Positions 9,161 through 18,108 are shown, counted from the first letter of the stretch. The stretch is DNA of 64,000 nucleotides from Saccharothrix deserti (GCF_009769385.1 NZ_ML775961.1:124001-188000), one strand, 5' to 3'. A program made the numbers and translations. Notes: generated by a model from the letters alone, not told the origin.

Positions 9161-9468
9161 CGCGGATCCGATCGCTGTTCTGCGGTCAGCCTGGAGACCA
9201 GCGACCACAGCCCTCGCGCCGAGTCCTGCTCTCCCGCGAGCATCGCGTCGGGGAAGGCGACCGAGAACGTCGCCTCGATCTCCAGGATCATGACGAGCGT
9301 CGCCAGGGAGTCCAGCCCGAGCGCGACCATCGGCGCATCGGGCTCGATCGGATCCGTGGCGGCGACGAAGCGGCAATGCCGCCGCAGCAGCCGCTCGAAC
9401 TCGACCGGCCAGGGGGTGCCCTCCGCCTCCTCCGCCGAGTCCTGCCGCAGGTGGTTCTCGGTGCTCAT
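9157..9468 (-). CDS. Free-standing acyl/peptidyl carrier protein
   Basis: A 103-residue carrier with a phosphopantetheine site at Ser54 (ALGLDSLATL), followed by the helix II pattern MILEIEATFSV. It has a roughly 20-residue acidic N-terminal extension. Its start overlaps the stop of the monooxygenase gene (TGATG) and its stop overlaps the adenylation gene, so it is the natural partner of that adenylation enzyme and probably presents the substrate to the flavin monooxygenase and the transglutaminase-like enzyme. Confidence 0.85.
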   Translation of the reverse strand: MSTENHLRQDSAEEAEGTPWPVEFERLLRRHCRFVAATDPIEPDAPMVALGLDSLATLVMILEIEATFSVAFPDAMLAGEQDSARGLWSLVSRLTAEQRSDPR

Positions 9469-10484
9469 CAGAGTGCCTCCCGTAGGGCCGCCAGCCGGGT
9501 CAGCCCCGACAGCGCGACGTCGGTGGGGATCCCGAAGTCGATCAAACAGGCGATCTCGTCGACGTCGAGGGCACGGATCCGCTCAACCGCCCGCAGTGCG
9601 TCCTCGACGGACCCGAACAGGCCGTCCTGATGCAGGTAGCGCTGGTAGGCCCGGCCGATCACCATCCGGGCGCGGCTGTCGCTCAGGGCCTGGCCGCGCC
9701 GGTCGCCCCCGGAGCTGAGGTTCAGGTCGAGGGAGCTGATCAGGTAGCGCTCCAGCGGTGCCCGCGCGTGCTGCTGCGCAGCTTCCAGATCGGTATCGAG
9801 GTACGTGTGCAGCATGACCACGACATGCCCACGACCGGCACGGCCACTGGCCGCGTAGGCGCCGCGGTAGGACGCGATCTTCTCCGCCAGCTCCTCCTGC
9901 GTCTGGTTCAACAGGTGGGTGAGCACGCCGGTACCCACCTTCCCGGCCGCTTTGAAGGTCTCAGGGCTGCGGCTCGCGGTGAGCCACAACGGGATCTCCG
10001 TCTGGACAGGTGGGGGGTAGATCCGGTACTCAGCGTCCGTGGCGTGGTGGCCGCCGTAGCCACCGCCGGCCCACAGGGACCGCAGCGTCGCAACGGTGTC
10101 CGCCGTCACCTGGTAGCGGTCCTCGTAGGCAGAGGGGTTGAAGACGAAGTCGCGCTGGTGCCACCCGGCGGCGAGCGAGAGGCCGGCGCGGCCGTTCGAC
10201 AGGTTGTCCACCACGGCCCACTCCTCGGCCAGCCGCAGCGGGTGGTGCAGCGGTGCCACGACGCTGCCGGCCCGGACCGCGACGCGGCTGGTCACGGCAG
10301 CCACCGCGGCCGCGGTCAGGGCCGGGTTCGGGAAGATCCCGCCGAACGGGTGGAAGTGGCGCTCCGGCGTCCAGACCGCGGCGAACCCGTGCTCGTCCGC
10401 GAACCGCGCGCCAGACAACAGCAGGCGGTACCGGTCCCGTTCGGCACTGCCCTCGTCCGCGAAGTAGAACAGGCTGAGATCCAC
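9468..10484 (-). CDS. MupA/Atu3671-type luciferase-like flavin monooxygenase
   Basis: A 338-residue FMN-dependent monooxygenase. It has the hallmark segments of the natural-product LLM family, LFYFADEG, FAAVWTPERHFHPFGG, GSVVAPLHHPLRLAEEW and NGRAGLSLAAGWH. This family is usually fused to or placed beside NRPS/PKS carriers and oxidises tethered substrates. The start is the GTG at 10484, with AGGAG five bases upstream; a longer in-frame reading adds about 100 low-quality residues. The adjacent carrier gene overlaps its stop, which suggests it acts on that carrier's cargo, for example by N- or C-hydroxylation (inference). Confidence 0.85.
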   Translation of the reverse strand: MDLSLFYFADEGSAERDRYRLLLSGARFADEHGFAAVWTPERHFHPFGGIFPNPALTAAAVAAVTSRVAVRAGSVVAPLHHPLRLAEEWAVVDNLSNGRAGLSLAAGWHQRDFVFNPSAYEDRYQVTADTVATLRSLWAGGGYGGHHATDAEYRIYPPPVQTEIPLWLTASRSPETFKAAGKVGTGVLTHLLNQTQEELAEKIASYRGAYAASGRAGRGHVVVMLHTYLDTDLEAAQQHARAPLERYLISSLDLNLSSGGDRRGQALSDSRARMVIGRAYQRYLHQDGLFGSVEDALRAVERIRALDVDEIACLIDFGIPTDVALSGLTRLAALREAL

Positions 10485-10492
10485 GTGAACTC

Positions 10493-11392
10493 CTAGCGCT
10501 GGGTCTGGAAGAAGGTCAGGCTGTCGCGGTCCGGCAGCTCCTGCCGGTGCCCGGAGCGCAACGAGGCGCACAGTTCCTCGATCGACAGCCGGCCCAGGAC
10601 GAAGTCCTCGAAGAGCCCCGGCTCCAGCCCGCGGTGCTTGCCGCGGAAGTAGCGGAGGCTTTCCTGCAGCGCCTGGTACTTCCCGGGGTGCAGGGGCGTT
10701 TCGAGGTGGTAGACGCGGGCCCGCGGTCGGTAGTGGTAGCCGACGCCCGCCTGGTGCAGCCGCAAGCCCAGCTCGATGTCGTCGATCCCCCATTGCTGGA
10801 AGCCCTCGTCGAACCCGCCGACGGCCTTGGCGTCGTCGCGGCGGAAGGAGACGTTGCGGGTGACGAAGTTCAGCCAGGGGGCGGGTTGTCCGCCGCTGTC
10901 CAGCTCGAACAGCCGCAACGTCACCCGCGCGTAGAAGTCACGCCGGCTCTGCCGCCGCAACCCGGCCCAGTCTCCCGCCAACGCGGCCGTGACGAGGCTG
11001 CGGCTGCGGGGGCTGTCGAGGTCTGCCAGGTAGGTGTTGTACCGGTCGCCGACCACCACGCTGTGCTCGTGCTCGACGTGCACGGCCAGGTGCTCGGCGA
11101 CGAACAGCGGATCGAACAGGATGTCGTCGTCCAGCCAGAGGACCACCTCGCCGGCGGCGGCGCCCAGCCCCACGTTCCGGGCCACGGCGTACCCGAGCGG
11201 CGGCTGCCTGATGAGGCGCACGTCCAAAGCACCCAGCGACTCCAGCGAGGGGGAGAGGTCGCGGGTCGAGCCGTCGTCGACTACGAGCACCTCCAGTCCG
11301 CCGGGCAGCTCCCGTTGCCTGGCCAGACAACGGAGCACCAGGCCGAGGCGTTCGGGTCGGTCACGCGTGTTCAGCACGACGGAGATGTCCAC
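10493..11392 (-). CDS. GT2-family glycosyltransferase
   Basis: A 299-residue GT-A enzyme. It opens with ISVVLNTRDRPERL, has VVDDGS for nucleotide binding, the metal-binding DDD (VLWLDDDILFD), and the acceptor region with GGFDEGFQQWGIDDIELGLR typical of GT2 catalytic bases (ED-like DD). GTG 11392 follows GGAGG by seven bases. It contains no membrane segment, so it acts in the cytoplasm. Together with the GT4 enzymes of the same operon it indicates at least two glycosylations. Confidence 0.85.
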   Translation of the reverse strand: MDISVVLNTRDRPERLGLVLRCLARQRELPGGLEVLVVDDGSTRDLSPSLESLGALDVRLIRQPPLGYAVARNVGLGAAAGEVVLWLDDDILFDPLFVAEHLAVHVEHEHSVVVGDRYNTYLADLDSPRSRSLVTAALAGDWAGLRRQSRRDFYARVTLRLFELDSGGQPAPWLNFVTRNVSFRRDDAKAVGGFDEGFQQWGIDDIELGLRLHQAGVGYHYRPRARVYHLETPLHPGKYQALQESLRYFRGKHRGLEPGLFEDFVLGRLSIEELCASLRSGHRQELPDRDSLTFFQTQR

Positions 11393-11429
11393 CAGGTTCC
11401 TCCAGGATGGGTTTCGGACGCCGGTCGGT

Positions 11430-12446
11430 TCAGGCCCTCAGCAGCGTGCACGCCCAGTTCATGCCGGTGCCGCTGCCGCTGAGCGCCACCAGGTCGCCCG
11501 GCCGGAGTCGGCCGCTGTCGAGCAGCCGACCGAGCGCGATCAGCTGGTCGGCGCAGCCGAAGTGCCCGTGGTCGGCCGCGACCTGAGCGGATGTCCGCTC
11601 CAGCGGGACACCGAGCAGCTCGGCGTGGTCCCGGATCGCCTGGGCGGTGCCGTGCAGGCCCAGCAGGTGGTCGATCTGCTCGATCGAGCGTCCCGCTCGC
11701 GCGCAAGCGCGCTCCACCACCTCCCGGGCGCGCTCGCGGTCGTACCGGACGAAGCCGATGACGGCGCGCATGTCGTTGCCCAGCAACCGGTTCGCCCCGG
11801 CCACCGGGTTTTCCACCGGCTCGACCGGCCCACCCCCGGTGCGGAACGGTTCCGCCGCCCCACCGACCTGCAGCCGCGAGATGTCGGCGTAGCGGCCGTC
11901 CGAGACGACCTCCGTGCCCAGCCAGGTGCATCGGGGGTGGTCGCGGAACAGGACCGCCGCGGCCGCGCCGTCGGACATCAGGGCGAGGCTGGAGTCCATC
12001 CGGTTCCAGTAGGGCTCGCACACCCGGGTCGCCGCCACGAGCAGGACGATCCGGTGCTCGGGATGGGTGGCGAACTTGCCGGCCGCCACGTCGAAGGCGG
12101 CCACTCCGCCGATGCACGCCTGGTTCACCAGCAGCGCCTCTGCGCCGCGAACCCCGATCTTCTCGGCCGTCACCGTGGCCGGGTCCCAGTACAGGTACTC
12201 GGCCAGGTCGTTGATCGCCAGGATCACCAGGTCCACGTCCCGCGGACGGAGACCGGCGTGTGCCAGCGCCCGCCGCCCCGCCTCCGCCGCGAGGTCGGTG
12301 ACGCCCGTCGACTCCGAGGCCCGGTGGAAGCCCCGGTAACCTGACGCCTTGATCCGGCGGGGGTCGTCGAGGTACCGCGACGCCTCCGCGGCGACGGAGA
12401 CCGGCTCCCCGAGGCATTCGCCGACAGCGAGGATCCCGTAGCTCAT
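11430..12446 (-). CDS. KAS III-like enzyme with altered triad, possible acyltransferase
   Basis: A 338-residue thiolase-fold protein. The nucleophile Cys111 lies in NQACIGGVAAFD and the first histidine, His265, in GLHGTAQAI. The asparagine of FabH (GNTSAAS) is replaced: the aligned segment reads GHFGCADQ, with His295 and a nearby Asp300. KAS III homologues with a changed third residue, such as CerJ of cervimycin biosynthesis, are ester- or amide-forming acyltransferases rather than condensing enzymes, so that role is possible here. A starter-unit KS for the free carriers is the alternative. It lies between the GT2 and the 2-oxoglutarate oxygenase genes. Confidence 0.82.
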   Translation of the reverse strand: MSYGILAVGECLGEPVSVAAEASRYLDDPRRIKASGYRGFHRASESTGVTDLAAEAGRRALAHAGLRPRDVDLVILAINDLAEYLYWDPATVTAEKIGVRGAEALLVNQACIGGVAAFDVAAGKFATHPEHRIVLLVAATRVCEPYWNRMDSSLALMSDGAAAAVLFRDHPRCTWLGTEVVSDGRYADISRLQVGGAAEPFRTGGGPVEPVENPVAGANRLLGNDMRAVIGFVRYDRERAREVVERACARAGRSIEQIDHLLGLHGTAQAIRDHAELLGVPLERTSAQVAADHGHFGCADQLIALGRLLDSGRLRPGDLVALSGSGTGMNWACTLLRA

Positions 12447-12480
12447 GCGGCCACCGCGGCCGTTGCCCGCTCCGCCCGGC

Positions 12481-13503
12481 TCACAGCAGGTCGACCCCCT
12501 TCGGCAGCTCGCCGTTCGGCCCGGACATCCGGCGCTGGACGAACAGGCGGCGGGAGCGCGCGACGAAGTAGTCCCCCATCAGGATCGGCTCGTGCTCAGG
12601 CGGGTTTTCCTCGTCCGCACAGGTGGGAACGCATTCGATCAGGGCGTCCGGCGACGGCTGGTGGAAGAACGGGATGGAGATGCGGTCCAGGTGCGCCAGC
12701 TCCTCCGGCGGGTTGACCACCCGGTGCACCGTGCTGGTGAGCCGCCCGTTGGTCCACCGGCTCATCAGCCGACCGAGGTTGATCACGAAGGACCGGGGGA
12801 TCGCCGGAACGTCCAGCCACTCGCCGTCCTGGCCCCGCACCTGCAGACCGCCGGGAGCGCCGTCCTGGTAGAGGATGGTGAGCGTGCCCATGTCGGTGTG
12901 CGGGTTGTTGCGCAGCGTCCCCGGCGCGACCCGGGACTGCGGAACGTAGTAGTTCAGGGCGCACGGCGACAGGTGGTCGGTGAACTTGTCGTCGAACCAG
13001 TCCTCCGGCAGGTCCAGTGAGAGGGCGAGCAGCCGCATCAGCTCCATCGCGAGGTCCTCCATCGCCCGGTAGTACTCCAGGAAGACCTCGCGGAACCCGG
13101 CCAGCTCCGGCCAGCGGTTGGGCGCCGTCAGCCCGAAGCGGTCCGTCACCGGGGTGCCGGCCTCCTCACCGAGCCGCAGGGCGCAGAACTTCTCCATGAA
13201 CAGGTAGCTCTCCCAACCGCGCTGCAGGGTGTCGGTCGGGTCAGCCGCGATCGCCCGCTTCGCCTCGACCGGCAGGGCGAAGAACTCCCGCGCCGCCGCG
13301 TACAGGCGGTTGACCAGGTCGTCCGGCACCCCGTGACCGAGGACGACCAGGAACCCGCTGGTCTGACAGGCCCGGTCGATCGCGTCGGCGACGAGCCGCC
13401 GGCGCGGCGACGACGGCGGCAGCGGGAGACCCAGGTCGATGACGGGGACGAAGCCGTTCACGAGCGTGACGGGCGGTTCCTGTTCCACTGGTCGCGTAGT
13501 CAC
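12481..13503 (-). CDS. 2-oxoglutarate/Fe(II)-dependent oxygenase (IPNS-like)
   Basis: A 340-residue double-stranded beta-helix oxygenase. It has the N-terminal DIOX_N pattern (VPVIDLG; GFLVVLGHGVPDDLV) and the iron triad His202-x-Asp204 (NPHTDMGTLT) with His260 (STVHRVV). The 2-oxoglutarate-binding Arg274-x-Ser276 is present (DRISIPFF). GTG 13503 is preceded by AGGAG at six bases. Family members hydroxylate, desaturate or cyclise small substrates. In this operon it probably tailors the carrier-bound or released product; the substrate is unknown. Confidence 0.88.
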   Translation of the reverse strand: MTTRPVEQEPPVTLVNGFVPVIDLGLPLPPSSPRRRLVADAIDRACQTSGFLVVLGHGVPDDLVNRLYAAAREFFALPVEAKRAIAADPTDTLQRGWESYLFMEKFCALRLGEEAGTPVTDRFGLTAPNRWPELAGFREVFLEYYRAMEDLAMELMRLLALSLDLPEDWFDDKFTDHLSPCALNYYVPQSRVAPGTLRNNPHTDMGTLTILYQDGAPGGLQVRGQDGEWLDVPAIPRSFVINLGRLMSRWTNGRLTSTVHRVVNPPEELAHLDRISIPFFHQPSPDALIECVPTCADEENPPEHEPILMGDYFVARSRRLFVQRRMSGPNGELPKGVDLL

Positions 13504-13558
13504 CGGGAACTCCTTCCGTGTCGTGCGGCGATCGGACGGCCCGCGGGTCGGCGGGCGG

Positions 13559-14752
13559 TCACCAGGTCACCGGCAGCCGGCGCAGGCCGTAGATGAACAT
13601 GTCGTCGAGGAACGAGAGGTCGCGCGATGCGCACGCCAGCCGTAGGTCCGGCAGGCGGGTGAGCAGGGCGGTCACCGCCAGCTCGACCTGGGCCGTTGCG
13701 ATGGGCGCACCGAGGCACCGGTGGGTTCCGTGGCCGAAGGCGAGGTGCTGACGCGCGTCGCGGGTCAGGTCGAAGTCGTGCGGGCGGTCGTACACGGCGC
13801 TGTCCCGGTTGGCGGCCGGCAGGCTGATCAGGAGGGCTTCACCGGCCTGGATCGATTGGCCGGCGACGACCGTGCCACGGGTCGCGACGCGGACGACACC
13901 GTGTTGCACCAGGGTCCAGTAGCGCAGCGCCTCGTTCACGGCCGGGCCGGCCCACGCCCGCGGGTCCGCCCGCACCAGGTCGCCCTGGTCCGGGTGCTCG
14001 AACAGGGAGAGCAGGGTCAGTGACAGCAGCCCGGCCATGGTCTCCAACCCGGCGAGGGAGGTCAGGTTCGCGACTCCGATCAGCTCGTCGAGCTCGAAGC
14101 CGTCGTCGAGCGCGGTCGCCAGCACGCGGAGCAGGTTCTGCGAGGTCGAGTCGCGCGCTGCCGGGATCGCCCGGGCGAAGTAGCGGTTCAGCTCGCCGCT
14201 GGCGGCGGTCCGCTGCGCCGCGGTGGCGTCGTGGCGCTGCAACCGGCGGGCGATCGAAGTGAACAAGCCGGTGTCGGCGACCGGGGTCCCGAACACGGTC
14301 GCGGCGTTCAGGGCGGCCAGCGGCCCCGCGACCGTCTCGACCAGGTCCGCACCTCGGCCCGCGGCGACCAGTTCGTCGACCAGCGTGTTGGCGACCTCGG
14401 TGACCGCGGCCGTCCGCGCGCGGCTGCGGCCGGGGCTCAACTCGGTGGCGACGAGCCGCCGCAGGCGGGTGTGCTCGGGCGGGTCCATCATCAGGAAGTG
14501 ACCGGGGATCGACCGCTTCGAGGCGAGCGGAACGCGCGGGAACTCCGGCCGGGTGGTGTCGGAGCTGAAGGTCTCGCTGTCCGCCAGCACCGCGCGGGCG
14601 GCGGCCATGCCGGTAACCAGCCAACCGGTGCCGCCGTAGAGGATCCGGCAGCGACGGATGACCGGCCCGGTGACGTACTCCGCGGGCGGGCGGCGCGGGG
14701 TCGACCAGGGGGCGGGGTAGACCACCGGGTGAGTCGAGGTGGCCTCCGTCAT
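13559..14752 (-). CDS. Cytochrome P450
   Basis: A 397-residue bacterial P450. Visible are the C-helix segment DPPEHTRLRRLV, the I-helix SLAGLETMAG (the usual acid-Thr pair is present as Glu-Thr), an ExxR as NEALR, and the heme loop FGHGTHRCLGAP with Cys346. No N-terminal membrane anchor is present, as expected for bacterial enzymes. Its ATG overlaps the stop of the class III aminotransferase, so the two are coupled. Its role is oxidative tailoring; the substrate is not predictable. Confidence 0.92.
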   Translation of the reverse strand: MTEATSTHPVVYPAPWSTPRRPPAEYVTGPVIRRCRILYGGTGWLVTGMAAARAVLADSETFSSDTTRPEFPRVPLASKRSIPGHFLMMDPPEHTRLRRLVATELSPGRSRARTAAVTEVANTLVDELVAAGRGADLVETVAGPLAALNAATVFGTPVADTGLFTSIARRLQRHDATAAQRTAASGELNRYFARAIPAARDSTSQNLLRVLATALDDGFELDELIGVANLTSLAGLETMAGLLSLTLLSLFEHPDQGDLVRADPRAWAGPAVNEALRYWTLVQHGVVRVATRGTVVAGQSIQAGEALLISLPAANRDSAVYDRPHDFDLTRDARQHLAFGHGTHRCLGAPIATAQVELAVTALLTRLPDLRLACASRDLSFLDDMFIYGLRRLPVTW

Positions 14753-16029
14753 CGCGCCACCACCGCGGCGGAGCGCTCGTCTGCGACTTCGGCCAGGACG
14801 GTGTGCAGGACCGCGGACAGCTGCTCGACGTCCTCGTCGCTGTAGATCAGCGCCGGAGCCAGTTGCAGGCAGCTCGGACCGGCCGAGACCACGACGCCCG
14901 CGCCGCGGACGCGTTCGACGATGTCCGCGACGGTCCGGTCGGACAGCTGCTCGCCGTCCTGGGCGAGCCGGACCGCCCGGAAGCAGCCGGCGCCGTCGGA
15001 CCCGGCGACGATCGGGATCGCGGCCAGCCCACCCAGCAGGGCGTCCAACCGGGCCGCGACCTCGGTGCCGCGGCGGACCGCCTGCAGGCGCTCCATCTCC
15101 GCGACGGTCGCCAGGATGGCCGCGCAGGTCGCCGGTGAGCCGGCCTGGGTCTCCCCGTGCGTCAGCACGGCGTCACCGCGCTCGAAGGCGGCGCAGATCT
15201 CGTGGGACACCAGGACGGCAGCTGCCGCGCAGGTGCCGTTGGTCAGCGCCTTCGACATCACCAGCATGTCCGGCGCACCCTCCCACCGGGCGGAGGCGAA
15301 GTAAGGCCCGGTCCGGCCGAACCCGGTCGCCACCTCGTCCGCGACCAGCAAGAAGCCGTGCCGGCGGCGTAGTTCTTGCAGCGCCCGCAGCATCGCGTCC
15401 GGGACGGTGCGGGCGCCTGTGCCCAGCACCGGCTCCACGACGACGGCCGCGATGGTGTCGCCCTCGCGCTCCAGCAGCTCCTTCAGCTCCGCCGGGTCGT
15501 CGTGGGCGACGTGTCGGACCAGGCTGGTGTCGACGCTGTAGTACGACTGCGCCAGGGACATGCCCGTCAGCGCGTGGCTGCCGTAGGTCAGGCCGTGGTA
15601 GCTGCCGGTGAGCCCTACCACCACGCGGCGGCGGAACTGCCGGCGCAGCGCCCAGTACTGGCGCGCGACCTTCATCACCAGGTCGTTGGCGGCACCGCCG
15701 GAGGTGGCGAAGGCCACCCGCCCGAACGCCTCCGCGCCCGCCAGGCGCACGAGCGTTTCCGCCGCCTCGACGGCCCATCGGTGGGTGCCGCGGAACAGCG
15801 TGAAGTAGGCGGTCTCCCCGAGCGCGTCGGTGATCGCCTCGACGATCCGTCGATTGTGGTAGCCGAGGTTGACGTTCCACAGCCCGCTCGTGGCGCACAG
15901 GCGCCAGGCGCCGTCGGCGTAGAGCACGCGGGTTCCCTCCGCGCGCAACGCGGTGCGCTCCGGGGCGCCCCAGGTGCTGGGGGGTGAGAGCAGTTCCCAC
16001 AAGGGGTATCGGCCAGTGCTGTCAGTCAT
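14749..16029 (-). CDS. Class III PLP-dependent aminotransferase
   Basis: A 426-residue fold-type I enzyme of the omega-aminotransferase group. It has FATSGGAANDLVMKVARQYW, GSYHGLTYGSHALTG, VEPVLGTGARTVPD, the cofactor aspartate in LVADEVATGFGRTG and the Schiff-base lysine in MLVMSKALTNG. Such enzymes aminate aldehydes or ketones distant from a carboxylate. In this operon it could install a terminal amine that becomes the nucleophile for amide formation. The start at 16029 overlaps the end of the acyl-AMP ligase by 8 bases. Confidence 0.9.
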   Translation of the reverse strand: MTDSTGRYPLWELLSPPSTWGAPERTALRAEGTRVLYADGAWRLCATSGLWNVNLGYHNRRIVEAITDALGETAYFTLFRGTHRWAVEAAETLVRLAGAEAFGRVAFATSGGAANDLVMKVARQYWALRRQFRRRVVVGLTGSYHGLTYGSHALTGMSLAQSYYSVDTSLVRHVAHDDPAELKELLEREGDTIAAVVVEPVLGTGARTVPDAMLRALQELRRRHGFLLVADEVATGFGRTGPYFASARWEGAPDMLVMSKALTNGTCAAAAVLVSHEICAAFERGDAVLTHGETQAGSPATCAAILATVAEMERLQAVRRGTEVAARLDALLGGLAAIPIVAGSDGAGCFRAVRLAQDGEQLSDRTVADIVERVRGAGVVVSAGPSCLQLAPALIYSDEDVEQLSAVLHTVLAEVADERSAAVVAR

Positions 16030-17449
16030 GATCTCCCCGCTCCGGTGCGTGAGTTCCGTCGACCGCCGCGACCTTTCCCGTAGCGGTGCGCGTGATGGAG
16101 GGCACCGCGTCGATCCGCCTCGGCACCAGGTGAGGTGCCAACCGTTGGCGACACCACAGCACCAGCGGGCCGGTCCGCGTGCCTTCCCGCAGGACGACCC
16201 TGGCGACCGGGACCTGGCCCCTGGCGCTGTCGGACTCCCCGCGGACGTGCACGTCGAGCACGTCCGGGTGGGACGCCAAGATCGTCTCGATCTCCAACGG
16301 GTTCACCCGCGCGCCGCCCACGTTGATGACCGCGTCGGCACGTCCGGCCAGCTGGATGCGCCTCCCGGTCGCGGACCGGGCGAGGTCCCCGGTGCGGTAC
16401 CAGCCGTCCTGGAGCGGGAGCGGCACCACCGTCGCGCCGCCCTCGTCCATCCGGATCCGGCCGTGCGCCAGCGCGTCACTGCGCACCAGCAGCTCTTGTG
16501 GCTCAGGGCCGTCGTAGAGCGTCCGTGCCGCCACGCCGGGCAGCGGCTCGCCGATGTCCCCTTCCGGCTCGTCCCCCGTGGTCGGGCTGAGGGTCACCGC
16601 ACCGGCTTCGGACGAGCCGTAGCAGTTGAAGAGGGTGAAGGACGTGTGCCGGGCCACCGCGGCCGCCACCCCGGGGCCGAGGGGACCACCGGCGGACACC
16701 GCCCGCTCGACCCCGGCGAACTCCGGGGCACCGTCTGCGGTGGAGATCGCCCTGGCGAGCAGGCCGTAGTGGATCGGCAGCCCGATCAGCGTGCGCGCCT
16801 CCAGCTCCAGCGCCGCCCTGGCGAGCTGGGAGGGCACGCAGCGGGTCGGGTGGTGCCGGGCGGTGGCGCCGTGCAGCAGTGGGCCGAGCAGGCCGTACGC
16901 GAAGCCGTAGACGTGGAACACCGGTGCTGCCACGAGCACCGGGCGCTCCACCCCGTACCGCAGGTACCGGCCGACTCGATCGGCGTCCGCCAACAGCGCG
17001 TCGGCGCCGCGCACCACGCCCACCGGTGACCCGGTGGAGCCTGAGGTCAGGAAGACCTGCGCGCCTGCCGGCAACACCGGTGGGGGTTCCGCGGCCCGGC
17101 GGGGGGCCAAGGCGAGATCGGCGACGCCGAGCCGCTGCCACTGCCTGCCTGCCGGCCGGTTGTCGGCCTGACCCAGCAGCGCTTCCCCGGGAACGCCGGG
17201 CACGGCCGGGTCGCGATGGACCAGCGGTACGCCCGCGGCGTCGCAGCCGAGGGTCGCGACCGCGGTGGCGAACGGGTCGGTGAGCAGGGCCACGACCGGT
17301 TCTCCGGGCGGGTGTCGGCGGGTCAGCTCCGCCGCGAACGACGACACCGCGTCGAACAGGTCGGCGAACGTCCGCGCCCTGCTCGGCGTCACGATCGCGA
17401 TCGCCTCGGCCCGTGGCGCCCGTTCGCGGACCGCTTCCAGGATCCTCAT
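16022..17449 (-). CDS. ANL-family acyl-AMP ligase lacking the A3 lysine
   Basis: A 475-residue adenylating enzyme. It has a P-loop-like FLTSGSTGSPVGVVRG, NCYGSSEAGAV, YRTGDLARSATG, GGARVNPLEIE and the C-terminal catalytic lysine in TRTATGKVAA. Unlike the usual TSGSTGxPKG, Val replaces the lysine of the P-loop. Active members with this change exist, but it may point to altered chemistry. The start ATG 17449 overlaps the HAD gene stop (ATGA); longer readings add 11 residues. It probably activates a carboxylic acid, perhaps a hydroxybenzoate from the chorismate-lyase-like enzyme, and loads one of the free carriers (inference). Confidence 0.85.
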   Translation of the reverse strand: MRILEAVRERAPRAEAIAIVTPSRARTFADLFDAVSSFAAELTRRHPPGEPVVALLTDPFATAVATLGCDAAGVPLVHRDPAVPGVPGEALLGQADNRPAGRQWQRLGVADLALAPRRAAEPPPVLPAGAQVFLTSGSTGSPVGVVRGADALLADADRVGRYLRYGVERPVLVAAPVFHVYGFAYGLLGPLLHGATARHHPTRCVPSQLARAALELEARTLIGLPIHYGLLARAISTADGAPEFAGVERAVSAGGPLGPGVAAAVARHTSFTLFNCYGSSEAGAVTLSPTTGDEPEGDIGEPLPGVAARTLYDGPEPQELLVRSDALAHGRIRMDEGGATVVPLPLQDGWYRTGDLARSATGRRIQLAGRADAVINVGGARVNPLEIETILASHPDVLDVHVRGESDSARGQVPVARVVLREGTRTGPLVLWCRQRLAPHLVPRRIDAVPSITRTATGKVAAVDGTHAPERGDHD

Positions 17450-18108
17450 GTCGGCAGCTCCCATTCGTTCGACAGCAACCACGGCCCGAAGCAGGCTTCC
17501 AAGTGGCCGGGGGGCAGCAGGACCGTGGCGACACCCGCGGCCTCGCCCTGCGCCACGTCGGCCGGGCTGTCGCCGACGTACAGCGACTGCCTCACCTGGA
17601 GTCCCACGGCGTGGATGGCCAGCAGCAGCCCTTCCGGTGCCGGCTTCGGTTCGGTGCAGTCCTCCCGAGCCACCAGGGGCAACCGGGGCAGGCCCGCGGC
17701 GGCCAGCAGCAGCAGCGCCTCCTGCCGGCCGCGTCCGGTGCAGACCGCGAGTGGCACCTGCCGCTCCCGCAGGGTGTGCACGAGGGCGACCGCACCGGGC
17801 ACGGCCACCGCGGGCCGTTCGGCGATGCGGGCCGCGAAGGCCTCCTGGTACGCGCGCAGGGCCGGTTCAAGGTGATCGGCACCGACCAGCGCCCGCACGG
17901 TGCCGGCGTCCGTCGGCCGCTGGGCGGTGAGGAGCCGCGCGGCGCTGGGCGGTCGCCCACCGACCGCGGCCGCGGCGTCACGCAGGCAGGCCAGGTGCAG
18001 GTGCCACGAGTCGACCAGGGTTCCGTCGAGGTCGAACACCACCCCGCGTGGCCGCTGGGTCAGCGGCGGCAGGCAGCGGTCGGCCGGCGGCGTGGCGCGG
18101 GCGGTCAT
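17446..18108 (-). CDS. HAD-superfamily phosphatase
   Basis: A 220-residue HAD subfamily I phosphatase. It has motif I VVFDLDGTLVDS, a small helical cap (about residues 35-105), motif II in LAVCTGRGR, motif III lysine in TEPKPAPEG and motif IV GDSPADVAQGEAAG. The ATG at 18108 overlaps the CobT-like stop (ATGA), so expression is coupled to that gene. CobT-type products carry a 5'-phosphate, so this enzyme may remove that phosphate from a riboside, replacing the usual CobC (inference from neighbourhood). Confidence 0.88.
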   Translation of the reverse strand: MTARATPPADRCLPPLTQRPRGVVFDLDGTLVDSWHLHLACLRDAAAAVGGRPPSAARLLTAQRPTDAGTVRALVGADHLEPALRAYQEAFAARIAERPAVAVPGAVALVHTLRERQVPLAVCTGRGRQEALLLLAAAGLPRLPLVAREDCTEPKPAPEGLLLAIHAVGLQVRQSLYVGDSPADVAQGEAAGVATVLLPPGHLEACFGPWLLSNEWELPT

